From Primula veris (Eukaryota > Streptophyta > Magnoliopsida > Ericales > Primulaceae): a stretch of DNA of 64,000 bases. A program made the position numbers and the translations under genes. Below the pieces are notes generated by a model, which was given only the letters and a program-made list of their open reading frames with translations, did not search any database and was not told the origin of the DNA. Positions 10,374-22,600 of this stretch are shown in pieces (position 1 is the stretch's first letter; every line of letters starts with the position of its first letter). Location of the stretch: the NCBI GenBank assembly GCA_963682055.1, contig OY821740.1, forward strand, positions 14,036,814-14,100,813. The letters run 5' to 3'.

Positions 10374-13300
10374 CTAATCTTTTACTAGCCTTGCTTCGAA
10401 ACCCCCTTCAACACGTTTTACAAGCTTATACGGCATGTAGGTTCCAAGAAGTTTATCCCAAATAGGAAAGAAAGGCTGAGAATAGTTGAATTTTGTGCCT
10501 TGGAGCTGATGATGAATGTCATGATAAGCAGTGTTGTTTTGGAAGAGTAGATGGAAAATATTACCAGGTAACCATAGCCCACAATGATCATCAACGGTTT
10601 TTATCACTGCAAAACAGAAGAAAATCACAGCCGTCCGTGCAGTCATCCCTGATAGGAGGAAAGAGAAAGCCCCGCCAAATGTGTCAAGCAAAAGACCTTC
10701 TAGAGGGTGATTGTAAAGAGCCCCAATAGCGTATGGCACTACCAACCTATGATGTTGTGAGTGAATGTGACGATACAAAAACTTGTTCTGGTGCATGTAA
10801 CGGTGCACAAAATACTGCCATGTGTCCATAACAAACATTGCAATAGCAATCTGTAAAATTTGAACAGGAAATGAAGGCTGGACTGGTGTTCCAGATGTAC
10901 TTGAATTTGAGGTTACCTGCACGAGAGTAGGATAAAAAACTTAGCTTTACTAGTGCTAAAATCCACACAAACTTGTTTTGATTAATATATAATCCTGAGA
11001 TGAGCAACAAGCACCAAACAGATTTGTTTCTTTCAACGTTAATGAAGCACGATAACCAATATGCCAATTTTTTTATACATAGAATCATTGAAAAGTTGAA
11101 GCTAACATTTGTATGTTAGAATACCAAGGAATTCAAGTGAAAGCTTGAACTTCAATGGATAAATAATTAAAATTACAAAAAAAAGGGAAAAACTGTTCTT
11201 TCCTTAGAAGTTTCCAGAAATGTTTGAGATGCCTTTTGCTGAGTTAACCTTGTCTGCAGTACTTTAAGCGAGCTAAAATGTACTAAATCAAGACACAGCA
11301 AGATAATTGCGACAATATTTATGACCAACAAAATGACAACATCAAGTTTGTCCAAACATTCGAAGGAGAACTTTAATGGGAAATAAAACCTAATGGGAAA
11401 TGAAAATGATGCAATCAGATCGACCTAACTAAGACCGGCATCTCAAAGTATAATCTATACAATTTTCCCTTATGGAAAGGTACTTTGAAAACTGGAAGAC
11501 TGCGCCGCCAGCAAAAAGCAAATGAGAGCTAGAACAGCCACAAATTTATATAACAAAATATGATTCCAGTTACAGTATAAAAATTGTGAACATGACAACA
11601 TTTCAAACCAAAAATAGCATAGCAAGCTGCTTTTAAAACCTCTTGTGGCGCCATTATAGGTATTTTAACTTCAAGATTACATCCTAATTCCTAAGCAAGG
11701 TTAATATGCCTTAACCAAATTCCTCCCTTATCACTAGTCTTCAAACGCACCATATCTGCGAAAAGGGACCAATTTTACAAGAATATAGCCACCCAGGAAA
11801 AAGAAGGTACTGGCCTATACAACAAAGATAGCTTTAAGGGACCCTTATCAACCAAATGTGAAGGCCTAAGGGTTACAAGCCAAAAGCTTCAACACCTCCC
11901 TACTATCCAGAAGCATCAAAAACCAAGTTCTCCAAATTGGGCTTCTACAGCCCCCTACTTTTTGGGAAGTGTCATTTTTTCCTCACCAAGCACGCATAAA
12001 TATGTCAAACGGGCTTCCAAGCCCTATGAAACACTTATGGGTTGTCCTCCAAACACCCCCTACAAACCTCGAATTCACAATCCTAATACCCGTTCTAATC
12101 TAACAATCAAGATGGTTGGGCCGCATTTTAGACCCAAGCACCAAATTAACTGGTAAAAAATAGCTTGTATCTTCTGGTTAATCATTTTTAGAAATAGAAA
12201 TTGTAAAGCACAAGTTTTTTTTTCTTTCCAAATGACGAGTTATATTTTTCCATAAAACTTGCAGGCTTAGGTTAGCGTGCTTCAGCTTCCAACTCTTGGG
12301 GTTATAGTGCTTCAATCGCTTTATAAAGTAAAGGATATCGTGGTTGGTCATACATCATTTTCCAACAAATAATTATCTTGTTCCACTGCCCAAAGTGGGT
12401 ATAGAAAAATTGACATCTTCCACGAACTAAATACTACTCTCTATCCCGCTGTGTTAACTATGCGTCTCAAACGCGTATTTGATCCAATAGAACTAGCACA
12501 AGTTTAGATAGAAGTTCCCCTCCTATTTATCCAAAGGACCAAAACACATCAACACAAAAGGTTTGACTTTGATTGCACACCATACATGGGTTTTTATGAC
12601 CGGTCTATAATGTGTGATTCTAAACTCCTGAAATTGTTAATTGAAAACAGCAATCACTCGTATTTCTAACAAATCACAGAAAAGAAAAAAGTCATATTTG
12701 CTCATAGAAAAGTGTAACCTATGCTATAGAACTAGCACAACTTTACATTCTTCCAAAAGTCATAAACACAAAACGGTTCGACTTTGATCGCACACCATAA
12801 CTTAAGTCCTTATAATCAGTCTAACAAGTAATGATGCTAACACTCTCTATTTGCTGTCGATAATTTAAACAACAAACACATTCCTAATGAATCACAAATA
12901 GAAGAGGCCACATTTCCTCAAACAAAAGCGTAACCCATCCCATAGAATCAGCAGAGCTTTACGTGAAAGTTCCTCTCCTAATTATCCAAAACAGATAAAC
13001 ACAAAAAGTTTCCGACTTTGATTGCGAACCATAATCGCAGTTTATATAATCAGTCACACAAGTCTGATTCTAAACTCCTAATTCACTACATAAACTTTAA
13101 GTCTACAGCCACAAGCACATTCCTAATGAATCACAAACACATTCCTTGTGAATCAAAAAAAAAAAAAAAAAGGTCAAATTTTTTCAAAACAAAAGCGTAA
13201 CCCATCCTACAGAACCAGAAGAACCTAACATAAAAGTTCCTCTTCCGATTATCCGAAACGCATAAAGACAAAAAGGTTCCGACTTTGATAGCGAGCCATA

Positions 13301-14301
13301 ATTGCAGTTTATACAATCAGTCTAGCAAGTATGACCTAAACTCCTAATTCACTTCATAAACTTTAAGTCTACAGCCACAAGCACATTCCTAATGAATCAA
13401 AAATAGAAAAGGTCAAAAAATAGAAAAGGTCACGTTTTCTCAAACAAAAGGGTAACCCGTCAGCAGACCTTTACATAAAAAAAGGGATAAACGCAAAGAA
13501 GTTCCGGCTGTGATTGCGAACCATAGTTGCATTTCACATAATCAGTCTAGCAAGTATGATTCTAATTTTCTAAACTCCTAATTCACTTCATAAACTACAA
13601 ATCTACACACACAAGCGCATTCCTAACTAATCCCAAATAAGAAAAAGGTCACATTTCCTCGTATATAAAAAAAAACCTACAAAATTGCAGGTAATATAAT
13701 CAGTCTAGCAAGTATGATTCTAAACTCCTAATTCACTTCATAAACTACAAATGTACACTCACAAGCGCTTTCCTAACGAATCACAAATAAGAAAAAGTCA
13801 CATTTCCTCATATCCATTTGTTTAATAAAGAGTTCTTCTTCTGTTTATTCAAAACGGATAAGTACAAAAAGGTTCCAGACTTCGATAGCAAGCCATAATT
13901 GTACTTTATATAATCAGTCTAGCAAGTATGATTCTAAACTCCTAATTCACTTTATAAAATACCAAGTCAACACCCACAACAATAAAAAAAAGTCACATTT
14001 TCTCATATCCAAAAAAAAAAAAACCAAAAAAAAAAAGAAGAAGAAAAAAAGAGAGAGAAAGGGAAGTAACCAAGAAAAGGCCATGAGCAACAGTAGCCTG
14101 AACAAGCTGTTGAAGCAAAACCCCTTTAACAACAGACCAAAAAGGTACCAAATTCCTAACATTTTCCTCATTTTTAGTATGAAGCCTGTAATTATGTAAA
14201 GGTGGTAACAACTGATATAATCCACCATATAACCAATATACCACAATTGGTGCAAATGTACCCATCACCTCATCGCTTACATACCCTTCCCAAAACACCA
14301 T
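10374..14301 (-). CDS. SBH: Sphingoid base C4-hydroxylase (SBH1/SBH2-like)
   Basis: Two exons on the minus strand: 14301-14071 (77 codons) and 10916-10374 (180 codons plus stop), phase 0, donor TTG|GTTACT and acceptor GTGCAG|GTAACC. The 257-residue product matches the usual length of Arabidopsis SBH1 (about 260). It is an integral ER membrane di-iron enzyme of the fatty acid hydroxylase superfamily that adds the C4 hydroxyl to dihydrosphingosine, making phytosphingosine for ceramides. Three histidine boxes are present in exon 2: HRYMH, HSQHH and HDIHH, with the family phrases YNHPLEGLLLDT and IKTVDDHCGLWLPGN around them. Exon 1 carries the N-terminal membrane segment (APIVVYWLYGG). The 3154-base intron (14070-10917) holds a seven-copy tandem repeat. 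The gene is divergent from CstF64, sharing a 2.3 kb upstream region. No inactivating change is seen. Confidence 0.96.
12470..13960. repeat. Seven-copy degenerate tandem repeat in SBH intron
   Basis: A unit of roughly 215-270 bases recurs through the intron. Anchor gactttgat (or variants) is near 12565, 12780, 13014, 13281, 13506 and 13878. Anchor cagtctagcaagtatgattc (or variants) is near 12603, 12823, 13053, 13315, 13542, 13701 and 13913. The 13690 copy lacks the middle part. Copies are diverged and carry no long ORF. Confidence 0.85.
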
Positions 14302-14304
14302 CTT

Positions 14305-14315
14305 TCTCTCTCTCT

Positions 14316-14346
<31 letters not shown>
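14305..14346. repeat. CT and TA microsatellites upstream of SBH
   Basis: A (CT)n tract followed by (TA)n sits just before the SBH start codon. The purine-rich equivalent on the coding strand is likely in the 5' untranslated region. Confidence 0.85.
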
Positions 14347-14348
<2 letters not shown>

Positions 14349-14350
<2 letters not shown>

Positions 14351-14411
14351 TATTTAAAGCAGAGATCTTGATCGGCGAAGGGGAATCGTGATCAGATCTC
14401 TGCTAAATATT
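14349..14411. repeat. Short inverted repeat upstream of SBH
   Basis: Arms aatatttaaagcagagatc (from 14349) and gatctctgctaaatatt (to 14411) are reverse complements apart from small indels, separated by a short gap. A DNA or RNA hairpin of about 22 base pairs is possible. It could be a tiny MITE relic. Confidence 0.6.
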
Positions 14412-15289
14412 TTTAATCTGAATATTTGGATTATTTATTAGTGAGTTGAGAGGGAAAAAACTGCGGGCTTTTTTTATTTTCAGACATAATAAATCTATGG
14501 ACTTTTCTTTTCTTACAGTAGGAGTATTACTTATTGTCTCCTGCCATTTTTTTTATGTTTTTCTGTTTGATAAAAGACACCCAGGTTTTTATTAGATTGG
14601 TAACTTGTTATTTTTTGGTACCGAATCAGTTTTTTTATTATTATTTTATAATCTATTGAAAAGTTAGATTTTAAAAATATGTATTTTTTTAGATTTTTCA
14701 GCCTAAAAATCAGATTTTTAGAAACCGAATAATTTTACTTGGCAAACACCAGTAGATTTTTAAAATTTAAAATCAAAAAATTAACTAAAAAAATCTATCG
14801 TCAAATGGACCCTATAAATTGAGTAATTTTGATAGTGTTTATAAAATTGTACCTATGAGATGATTTTTTTAAACGTATAAGAAACTTACTATAAAATTTA
14901 TGTAATTAGGTTCATTGCATACTATGATTAATACTTGTTGGATAAAATACATCAAGTGGTAGACCAAACTCCTCTTTATCAGTTTGGTAATTTTTTTGAA
15001 AAAACAATAGTTTTGACTCTTTCGAGTTTCGACTAATTAAAACTCCACTTTAATCCAGCCCATCCATGCTATTTCCATTGCGGATGTCAGATGATGCCAA
15101 GGTGGTAGAAAAGTTAAAAATAATAACCCCAACACAAAATTAAGATTGGAATATAAAAAAAAAAGTATTTAAAAATTGATTCGGATATAAAATTTAATTA
15201 AGAATTGGACTATTATTTTTGAAACTAATTAAAGATTGGTCCATTACTCATTAAATATAAAAGTTCTCCCAATTCTATTTATCTAATTT

Positions 15290-15415
15290 ATCACACACTC
15301 TCTCTCTCTCAAAAATCTCTGTATATATCTATGTATATATATGTATATATCTATTTTGTATATATGTGTATATATATATGTATATATATACATACGTATC
15401 TATATATGTATATAA
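15290..15415. repeat. CT and TATG/TA microsatellites
   Basis: (ct)n near 15296-15311 is followed by about 90 bases of degenerate (tatg)n and (ta)n. Confidence 0.8.
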
Positions 15416-15419
15416 AAAA

Positions 15420-15603
15420 GAGTTCAAACTCTTTTCAAAAAATCCAAAAGAGTTCAGACTCTTTTCAAAAGACTTAAAACTCTTTTTAAAAAGGATTCAA
15501 AAGGCTTAAGACTCTTTTTAAAAAGGGTTCAAAAAGATTCAGACTCTTTTTTAAAATGGTTCAAAAGGGTTTAGACTCTTTTTAAAAATGTTTAAAAGGA
15601 TTC
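15420..15603. repeat. Minisatellite, period about 38
   Basis: About five units built on ttcagactctttttaaaaa followed by a ggttcaaaag-type link. Each unit is partly self-complementary (agttcaaact against its neighbours), so the array can fold on itself. It lies in the CstF64 upstream region. Confidence 0.8.
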
Positions 15604-16611
15604 AGTAGTCCGGTATTTGATAGACCAATTGAGTGTGAGATTTAAAATAACACCAGACTATATATGTGGGTAATTTTCAAGAGATTTGAAATAACACCAG
15701 CCTATAAATGATGGGTAATTTTCAATACCTAGGATGATATTCAAAATCCTAATTTTGTCATCATTTCATGTCTTATCCTAATACGACAATCAAACGAAGC
15801 CTTTATTTATTGTATTTTTCTACATATTTTTCTTGTTAAATAAGCGCTGAAATATATAAATTATCTATTTTAAAACAACAAGGCATGTTTTAAAAGTAAT
15901 TTTTTTTATCTTAAAACAACTAAATTAATCAACTAAACACGTAATTACATGAAAAACTTCAACTTACTTTCAATTTTAAAATTGGCACAATAACAAAGTT
16001 ATTTTTTGCTTAAATTGAGAAGGGTTTAAGTGATATTTAGGGTTACGTTTCCTCACATCATTGTCGTTTCCCTTTCGATCCGAATATTCCCCTATATCAT
16101 AAATCAGAATATAAATGTGAAACGGAAGCGACATAATCATACGAGAAATAAAAATAGATAGTACAAATTTACAAAAGCGATATCCGAAAATAAATCGTGT
16201 TGATAGAGGCGATGGTAATCACTAACGATTATGCTCGATAGCAGTAACAAGTAACACTAGACGTAAAAACATCATATGAAACTCTATTAATTTTCACCGA
16301 TTTGAAATAGGAAAAATATTATTAAAAAATTTAAATAGAAATAAGAATGAAACAAAAATTAAAATAATTATTTAATTTGTTATCTAATGATTTTCTAAAC
16401 ACCAAGGGGCCATAAAAATAGTACTTATAAAGATATTTATAATTTATTAGTAGAACCGAGGTGGTAGTTATAAGTACTTTTTAAACTTAGAAGTACCAAC
16501 CAATCTTTAAAGCGAGACCAAATCAGATTTGGACAAAACACAAAATCAAATTTCAGAATAAAATCAACACAATTTTATTTATAAAAAAAAACATGAAGTC
16601 CTAAAACTCTC

Positions 16612-19600
16612 ATGGCTTCCTCTCAGCATCGCCGCGTCTTTGGTATCTTCCATCTCTCTCTCTCTCTCTCTATCTCTTTATATATATATATACATATACA
16701 TATAAATGTATCTTAAGAGTTTTTTTAGAAACCAAATGGATTTGGTTTATGATGTTTAGAATATAAATGATACTAAAGTTTTTCAATTAAATTCAATCTC
16801 TGTAATTATAAAAAAATATGTAGTGAATATAATATTCAATTTTAAATTGGGCATAGAAAAAAATTAAAGCTAGAAGGGAGGAGGGGAGTGATATACTATA
16901 ATTGATAAATAAATAAGAGCCCTAAGAGAGTTATACTGCAAATTCCATTTAAAAAGTGAAACGACATAGTTTTCGGTGCACCGACGCCTCTGTCATTCTT
17001 ATTAGATGGCAGAGGATATATATATACATGCTTCTTACTATTTAGTATTGTATAATTGTTTTGCTTATCAGTTGGGAACATACCATATTTACTATTTATT
17101 GTATAATTGTGCTGCTTATTAGTTGGGAACATACCATATGTATATGTATGTATACAATACAAGCTTCTTACTATTGATTGTATAATTGTTTTTGGAGATC
17201 AGTTGGGAATATGTTATATTTATTTGTGTATGTATATATATGTATGTATACAGGCTTCTTACTATTTATTGTATAATTGTTTTAATTGTCAGTTGGTAAC
17301 ATACCATATGATGCAACAGAGGAGCAGCTTATACAAATCTGCGAGGAAGTCGGTCCCGTCGTCTCTTTCAGGCTAGTCATTTAAAAACCATTTACTTATA
17401 TAGTTATATTGCACTAGATTTTGTTCATTTTGAGTGTTTAGGAGTATACTGGTGATAAGAAGGCACAAAGGTTTTTTCTTTTTTGTTTATTCACAATTTT
17501 GTTGGTCTTTGTTTGGTTTGGTTGCAACTTTTAAGCTCAGGTTACTTTTTTTTGCGCTTATTCAGCTTAGGAGGTGATATTTTTGGGTTTGTTGCCGTTA
17601 AAAAGGCAATTTATTTAGAGTTGAAAGATTCGGGATTTTCTCAAAACGGAAGAAACTTTACTTATTTTCGTAATGGCTCAATAAAAGCAAATTATAAATA
17701 TCCTTATTGTGTACTGAGTCCGTGTAGTATATGTTCATGTGACTTTGGGAATGCACAGTGCAAACAACTTGGTTATTCTGAACTTGAGTCACATAAATTT
17801 ATGTAATTTTTAGTCAAGTTTGTGAATCAAATCTATAAACTTTTGTCGGTCAGTGATTATTCCATGTATTATAACCGTTAGAACTTGGTCGACTTGACTG
17901 AAAAATTCCTACTTCATCATATGGAATTATTATCCACCATACAATACAAATAGTATTGCTTTATCTGTCGTTGGATCCTCTTCTTTCCCGACGGTACTGT
18001 CTTTTATGATATACCATGTATGATGTTTTGGGAAAGAAAGTTTGAGATGACCTCTCATTGATAGTTAATGCTCCTCTCTTTCTCTTTCTCTATATATATT
18101 CCCACTCGTAGTAATTATTCATGTGTAATACTCTTGGTATTTAGAATAAGTTCACTGAATATTGAGGGAGTACCGTCATTTGTCAATGCCTGCTTTTCCT
18201 TTGATGACTGCTTTAAAACTCCAAAGGAAGACAAAACATGACAATTTTCTATGTTTGAAATGGTTTTCAGTTTACTTGTTATCCAAATACTTTTTGTTTT
18301 TAAAAAAGAATAACATGGAATGTTCTGTCCTCTTATTCAGATTGGTTATCGATAGAGAAACTGGAAAACCAAAAGGGTATGGTTTCTGCGAATATAAGGA
18401 CGAAGAGACAGCTTTAAGTGCTCGCCGTAATCTTCAGGGGTATGAGATCAATGGCCGACAATTGCGAGTTGATTTTGCTGAAAATGACAAGAACTCAGAT
18501 AAAAACCAGGTTTCTTCATGTGCTTCAATTTATCTTGTGTGTGCGTGTGTGTTTTAGAACGGTTAATTGATGTAATATTTGTCAACATAGCTACCAGCTC
18601 TCTTGTTCGTGCGAACAACCACACTAATAATGCAATGTTATGGATAAAGTTCACGCGGCATGATTGGCAGCTGTATATGTACTTTTTGGATTTAGATTGC
18701 TGTTATTATTGATTGGTTTTTTCTGGAAATCATTCTTTTAAATGTGCCAATTGAGCATTTGAATGGTATTACGTGCTAACATGTAAACAGTAAGAGTTCA
18801 TTATAATTAAACATTTAATTTATGCAGGGACGTGGTGGACCTGGTATGGCTTCAAAAAATGGTTCGGTCTTCTTTGTGATGAGTTTGTTGACTTTGCTTT
18901 CTTGTTTGAGTGAAATGCAAATAACACCCATTCAATATTGGTATTCTGCAAACAACCCCCGTATACTTTGAACTCTTGCAACTGATGCCCATGGACTATT
19001 AAACTTTGCAGTTAAACTCCATGAACAAATTTAAAATCACATAACTTTGTATTCCTTAGTACGTTGTAAACAACTTTTTGTTTGATGTATGAATATTTTC
19101 AATACTACAAATGGAAGATATCAGTTAACAGAAGAAGATATTTGGAGAGGTTTTACGGAAAGGAAACCATCTTGATGCAAAGAACTGTGTTCTTTTTTAC
19201 TCACAAAATAATGGTGTCAACTCGCGTTGGGTTGGTTGTGGTGCATAGCTCTAAAAAAAGCTATATAGATTCATGAGTAAAAAAAGAATTATTTAAAATA
19301 AACCACATCATAAAGTTATGCAATTTTAAAATTGGACACAGGGCTCTTTTGTAAAACTTACAAGGTACACGGGGTCATCTGCAAAAAAACAAAATATGGA
19401 TTAGTTGAAAATTCCTGTAGCACATGGGTATAATTTGCGTTTCACCCTTCTTGTTTATGTAACTTAAAGCCTGAGGGTTAAATGTGCTTTCCTCTTCATA
19501 TATGCACACAGAGCTTCAGAAACAGAGTGATGCTGGAATGCACCAACCAATGGGTCTCCAAGCAGCTGTAGCTGCTTCATCTGTCATGGCAGGAGTGCTC

Positions 19601-22600
19601 GGGGATGCTCAATTTTCCAGAGAAAGAAACCATAACGGTTTGCAAAGTCAGCCAGCATTGTTCAACGACCCTTTAACTCTTCATCTGGCCAAAATGTCGA
19701 GGCACCAGTTAATTGCAGTTATGTCTGAGCTGCAGGTATACATTCATTGTTGTACATCTCTTGTTTTAGGTCGCTTAGGCATTGTTTGCTTGCAGGTTTT
19801 AAGCTCATTTTTTTTATCTCAAAACCTCGACATCATTTGGTTTTGATCAGATGAAAAACAGTCTGTTGAGAAAAAAATTGGCATGAAAAATCTAAAAGCT
19901 TTAAAGCTGGATCAAACTAACCTTTTTATGCGACTTAGAAAAGTTAGCGCTGTTGCTTAAAAGCTGCTTTAAAGCAATCCCTTATTGATCTCATGTGTTT
20001 TATGATCATACAAAATCTCATCTGGATCGCAGGAAATGGCCAAACAAAATAAAGAGCAAGCACGTCAGCTATTGCTAGCGAACCCACATTTGAGCAAAGC
20101 TCTTTTTGAGGTATTTTTTTTTTGCCTATGCAATTTTAGTTTTGTTACATTTGTTCTTCCTTTTTTACATACACATGGGATATCGGTGACCAATATCTCT
20201 TTAGTTCTGTGGCCCATTCCGATTTTAAACCATGTTTACCTGTAGGTATTAGAGTTCATCCATTTACTTTTAGTTGATTACACTCTCTATCTTAACACTT
20301 TACATGTGTTCCACGTTGTTACTTTTTCTTTCTGTATTTCCCTACTTGGTCCCTGCACTTCCAATAGCTGCCACATATTAATTGGTCTTCTTTCCCGATT
20401 CTGAATTGATTTTTTATTGGATTATTGTCAATTGATGCAATTAAGAGATATACAAGTCTTGTGGCGATATCGTCTAACTCTGTGTTCGGTGATACAACAA
20501 ATACCTCTTAATTTTCCTTTCTAATTGTATTTCTATAGATTTATTATTCCTTTTTGCATTAAAAGTAAGCTTTTTTGTTTTATTACGTTACCATTAACGA
20601 CAAATGAACATCTTTTCTTCTATTCTTATAAATGCCTAGTTCTATTTAAAACTTTCAGCCTTCAGGTGATAGTTTTCCACTTTCGAAGAGTTATATTCTT
20701 GATTTAGAACAGTTGGATACTCTTTTATACTTGCCTGTGTATAGACTATTGTGACCAAGAATTTGCGTATCTTACATTTATGTTTTAACATTGATGCAGG
20801 CAGAGATAATGCTAGGAATGGTTACTCCACAAATGGTTTGTCACCTGCCTTAATATAGCCTTGTTTGGTTGCAGCTTTTAAGATCAGCTATCTTCCCTTT
20901 ATAAGCTGGACTGTGTGTGGTTGTTTTGTTTTAAAATTTGAGCTTTTCTGATATTTTGGCCTAAAAAGCTACAAATTTACGCTGAATAACCCAACTTTAA
21001 GAAATTTCTTCAAAGCTGCCACCAAACAAGCCCCATGTGTGCAGTTTGAACCCACCAGGACGGTGAATCATATTACCTGACACAAATCACTTTTTTTTTT
21101 ATTTTTCAAACTATGTAGTTGCAAATGCCAAACATCAGACAAGGAACTGGTCCCCTCGGAAATCCCTCAATAAAAGATGACCCACTTGGTGCAGCATTTC
21201 CATCTCTTCCTAAGATACCCGTGCCTGTCCAGAACAATATGCATACTGGGTTAGTGCCCCATGGGCAAGAAAGTCATTTGCCGTCTGTGCGCCCAAATTC
21301 CTTCTCTTACAACCCGTATACAACAGGCCCTCCACTCGCAATTCACCCTCCAGCTCAGCCTTCACAGCTTGCGGAGAGAGATTTCAAGACACATGGCACA
21401 TTGCACGCTCATACTGGAGTACCCATGCTTCCACTCGTACACCCTCAAACTTTTGGTATCCAGGTTGGCACTCTTTTTTTTCCCGCTTAATTAACAAAAT
21501 ATTGAACTTCAAATAAACCTCATGTTCTATGGGCAGTTTGCAGATTTCCTTGCCTTTAACCCCCATGCGCTAAATTAACTTGGTAATCGACCCCCATATC
21601 CAATTTTGAAACGACATAACTTTTGTTCGTTGACCTGCTTTGGATGATTGGTTTTTGAAATTTATATACTTTTTTAAAGATATATAGACCACAGCCAGCC
21701 AAATGTAATTGACACCGTTTTTCTGAAAAAAATAATGTGTGCAATTTCCCCCTTTAATTTGATTATTTTGCTTAAACTTGTTTTAATGTGTCTACAATAC
21801 TTCCTTTTTTGTCCTTAACAGTTGTCTATTGGTCGATTTTATTCTTTCTGCAATGAACTTAATCATGTTCTTTTTTCCGCCAAATTGTATACAATTAGTC
21901 AAATAACTAAATTTTCGGTAGCTGCTAACGAAAACACACTCTGTGTATGAATTTAAGGATCATCAAAATTGACCATTGAACACAAAATATGCGAAATTTG
22001 AAATGGGTCATGGAGTTGGTTACAAAAGTTAGATAGTAGGTTGGGAAAATTGCCAACAACCAAAGTATGCAAAACAACCATAGTACATGGAGACTATTTT
22101 CAGTCTATCCTTATCAAAAATACTTTTAGTTTCCTACGAGGATCAAGCAGATGGCAACAGCATTTTAAAGTATAACGCTAATATTCAAAAGTTGCCTTGG
22201 CTTCTGCTTCTTTAGTTGAACAAGGAGACAAACTGAACTGGCTCGCGTTTTTTTACCCTTGATCTCAAATTGAAATTGAGACAAATGTTAGAACAGATCG
22301 GAACAGATTTCATTATTTAAGGTAGTCAAAGTTGTGGACATGTGCAAGTAATTGTGAAGACTGAACGACTTATCACAGGGACTTAGAGTTTGATTTACTT
22401 CCACTGTCGAATTTGACTACATCGTCCCTTTTTTTAATAACAGCCTGGAACCTCAGCATCACAAGTTCCTGATATGATAAAGAGAAAACGGGAATATGCG
22501 TCAACTTCCGTAAACAAAATTCCAAAAGCTGAGGAGACTCTGAGCTCCAGCAAGCAAGTTTCTCAGGTACTAAATTCTCTTGTTTAAGCTAATAATTTAT

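Larger units (their letters stand above)
14412..16611. other. SBH / CstF64 divergent intergenic region
   Basis: AT-rich with no open reading frame of note. It contains the microsatellites and minisatellite at 15290-15603. Both promoters must lie here or in the SBH leader, but no core element can be assigned from sequence alone. Confidence 0.5.

Noticed and set aside
13947..14255. 102-codon minus-strand ORF in the SBH exon 1 region
   Set aside because: It is another frame of SBH exon 1 running into the intron; the real frame begins at 14301.
21119..21566. Several ORFs over CstF64 exon 8 in other frames and antisense
   Set aside because: Only the frame that joins exons 7 and 9 without a phase break gives a CstF64 product.
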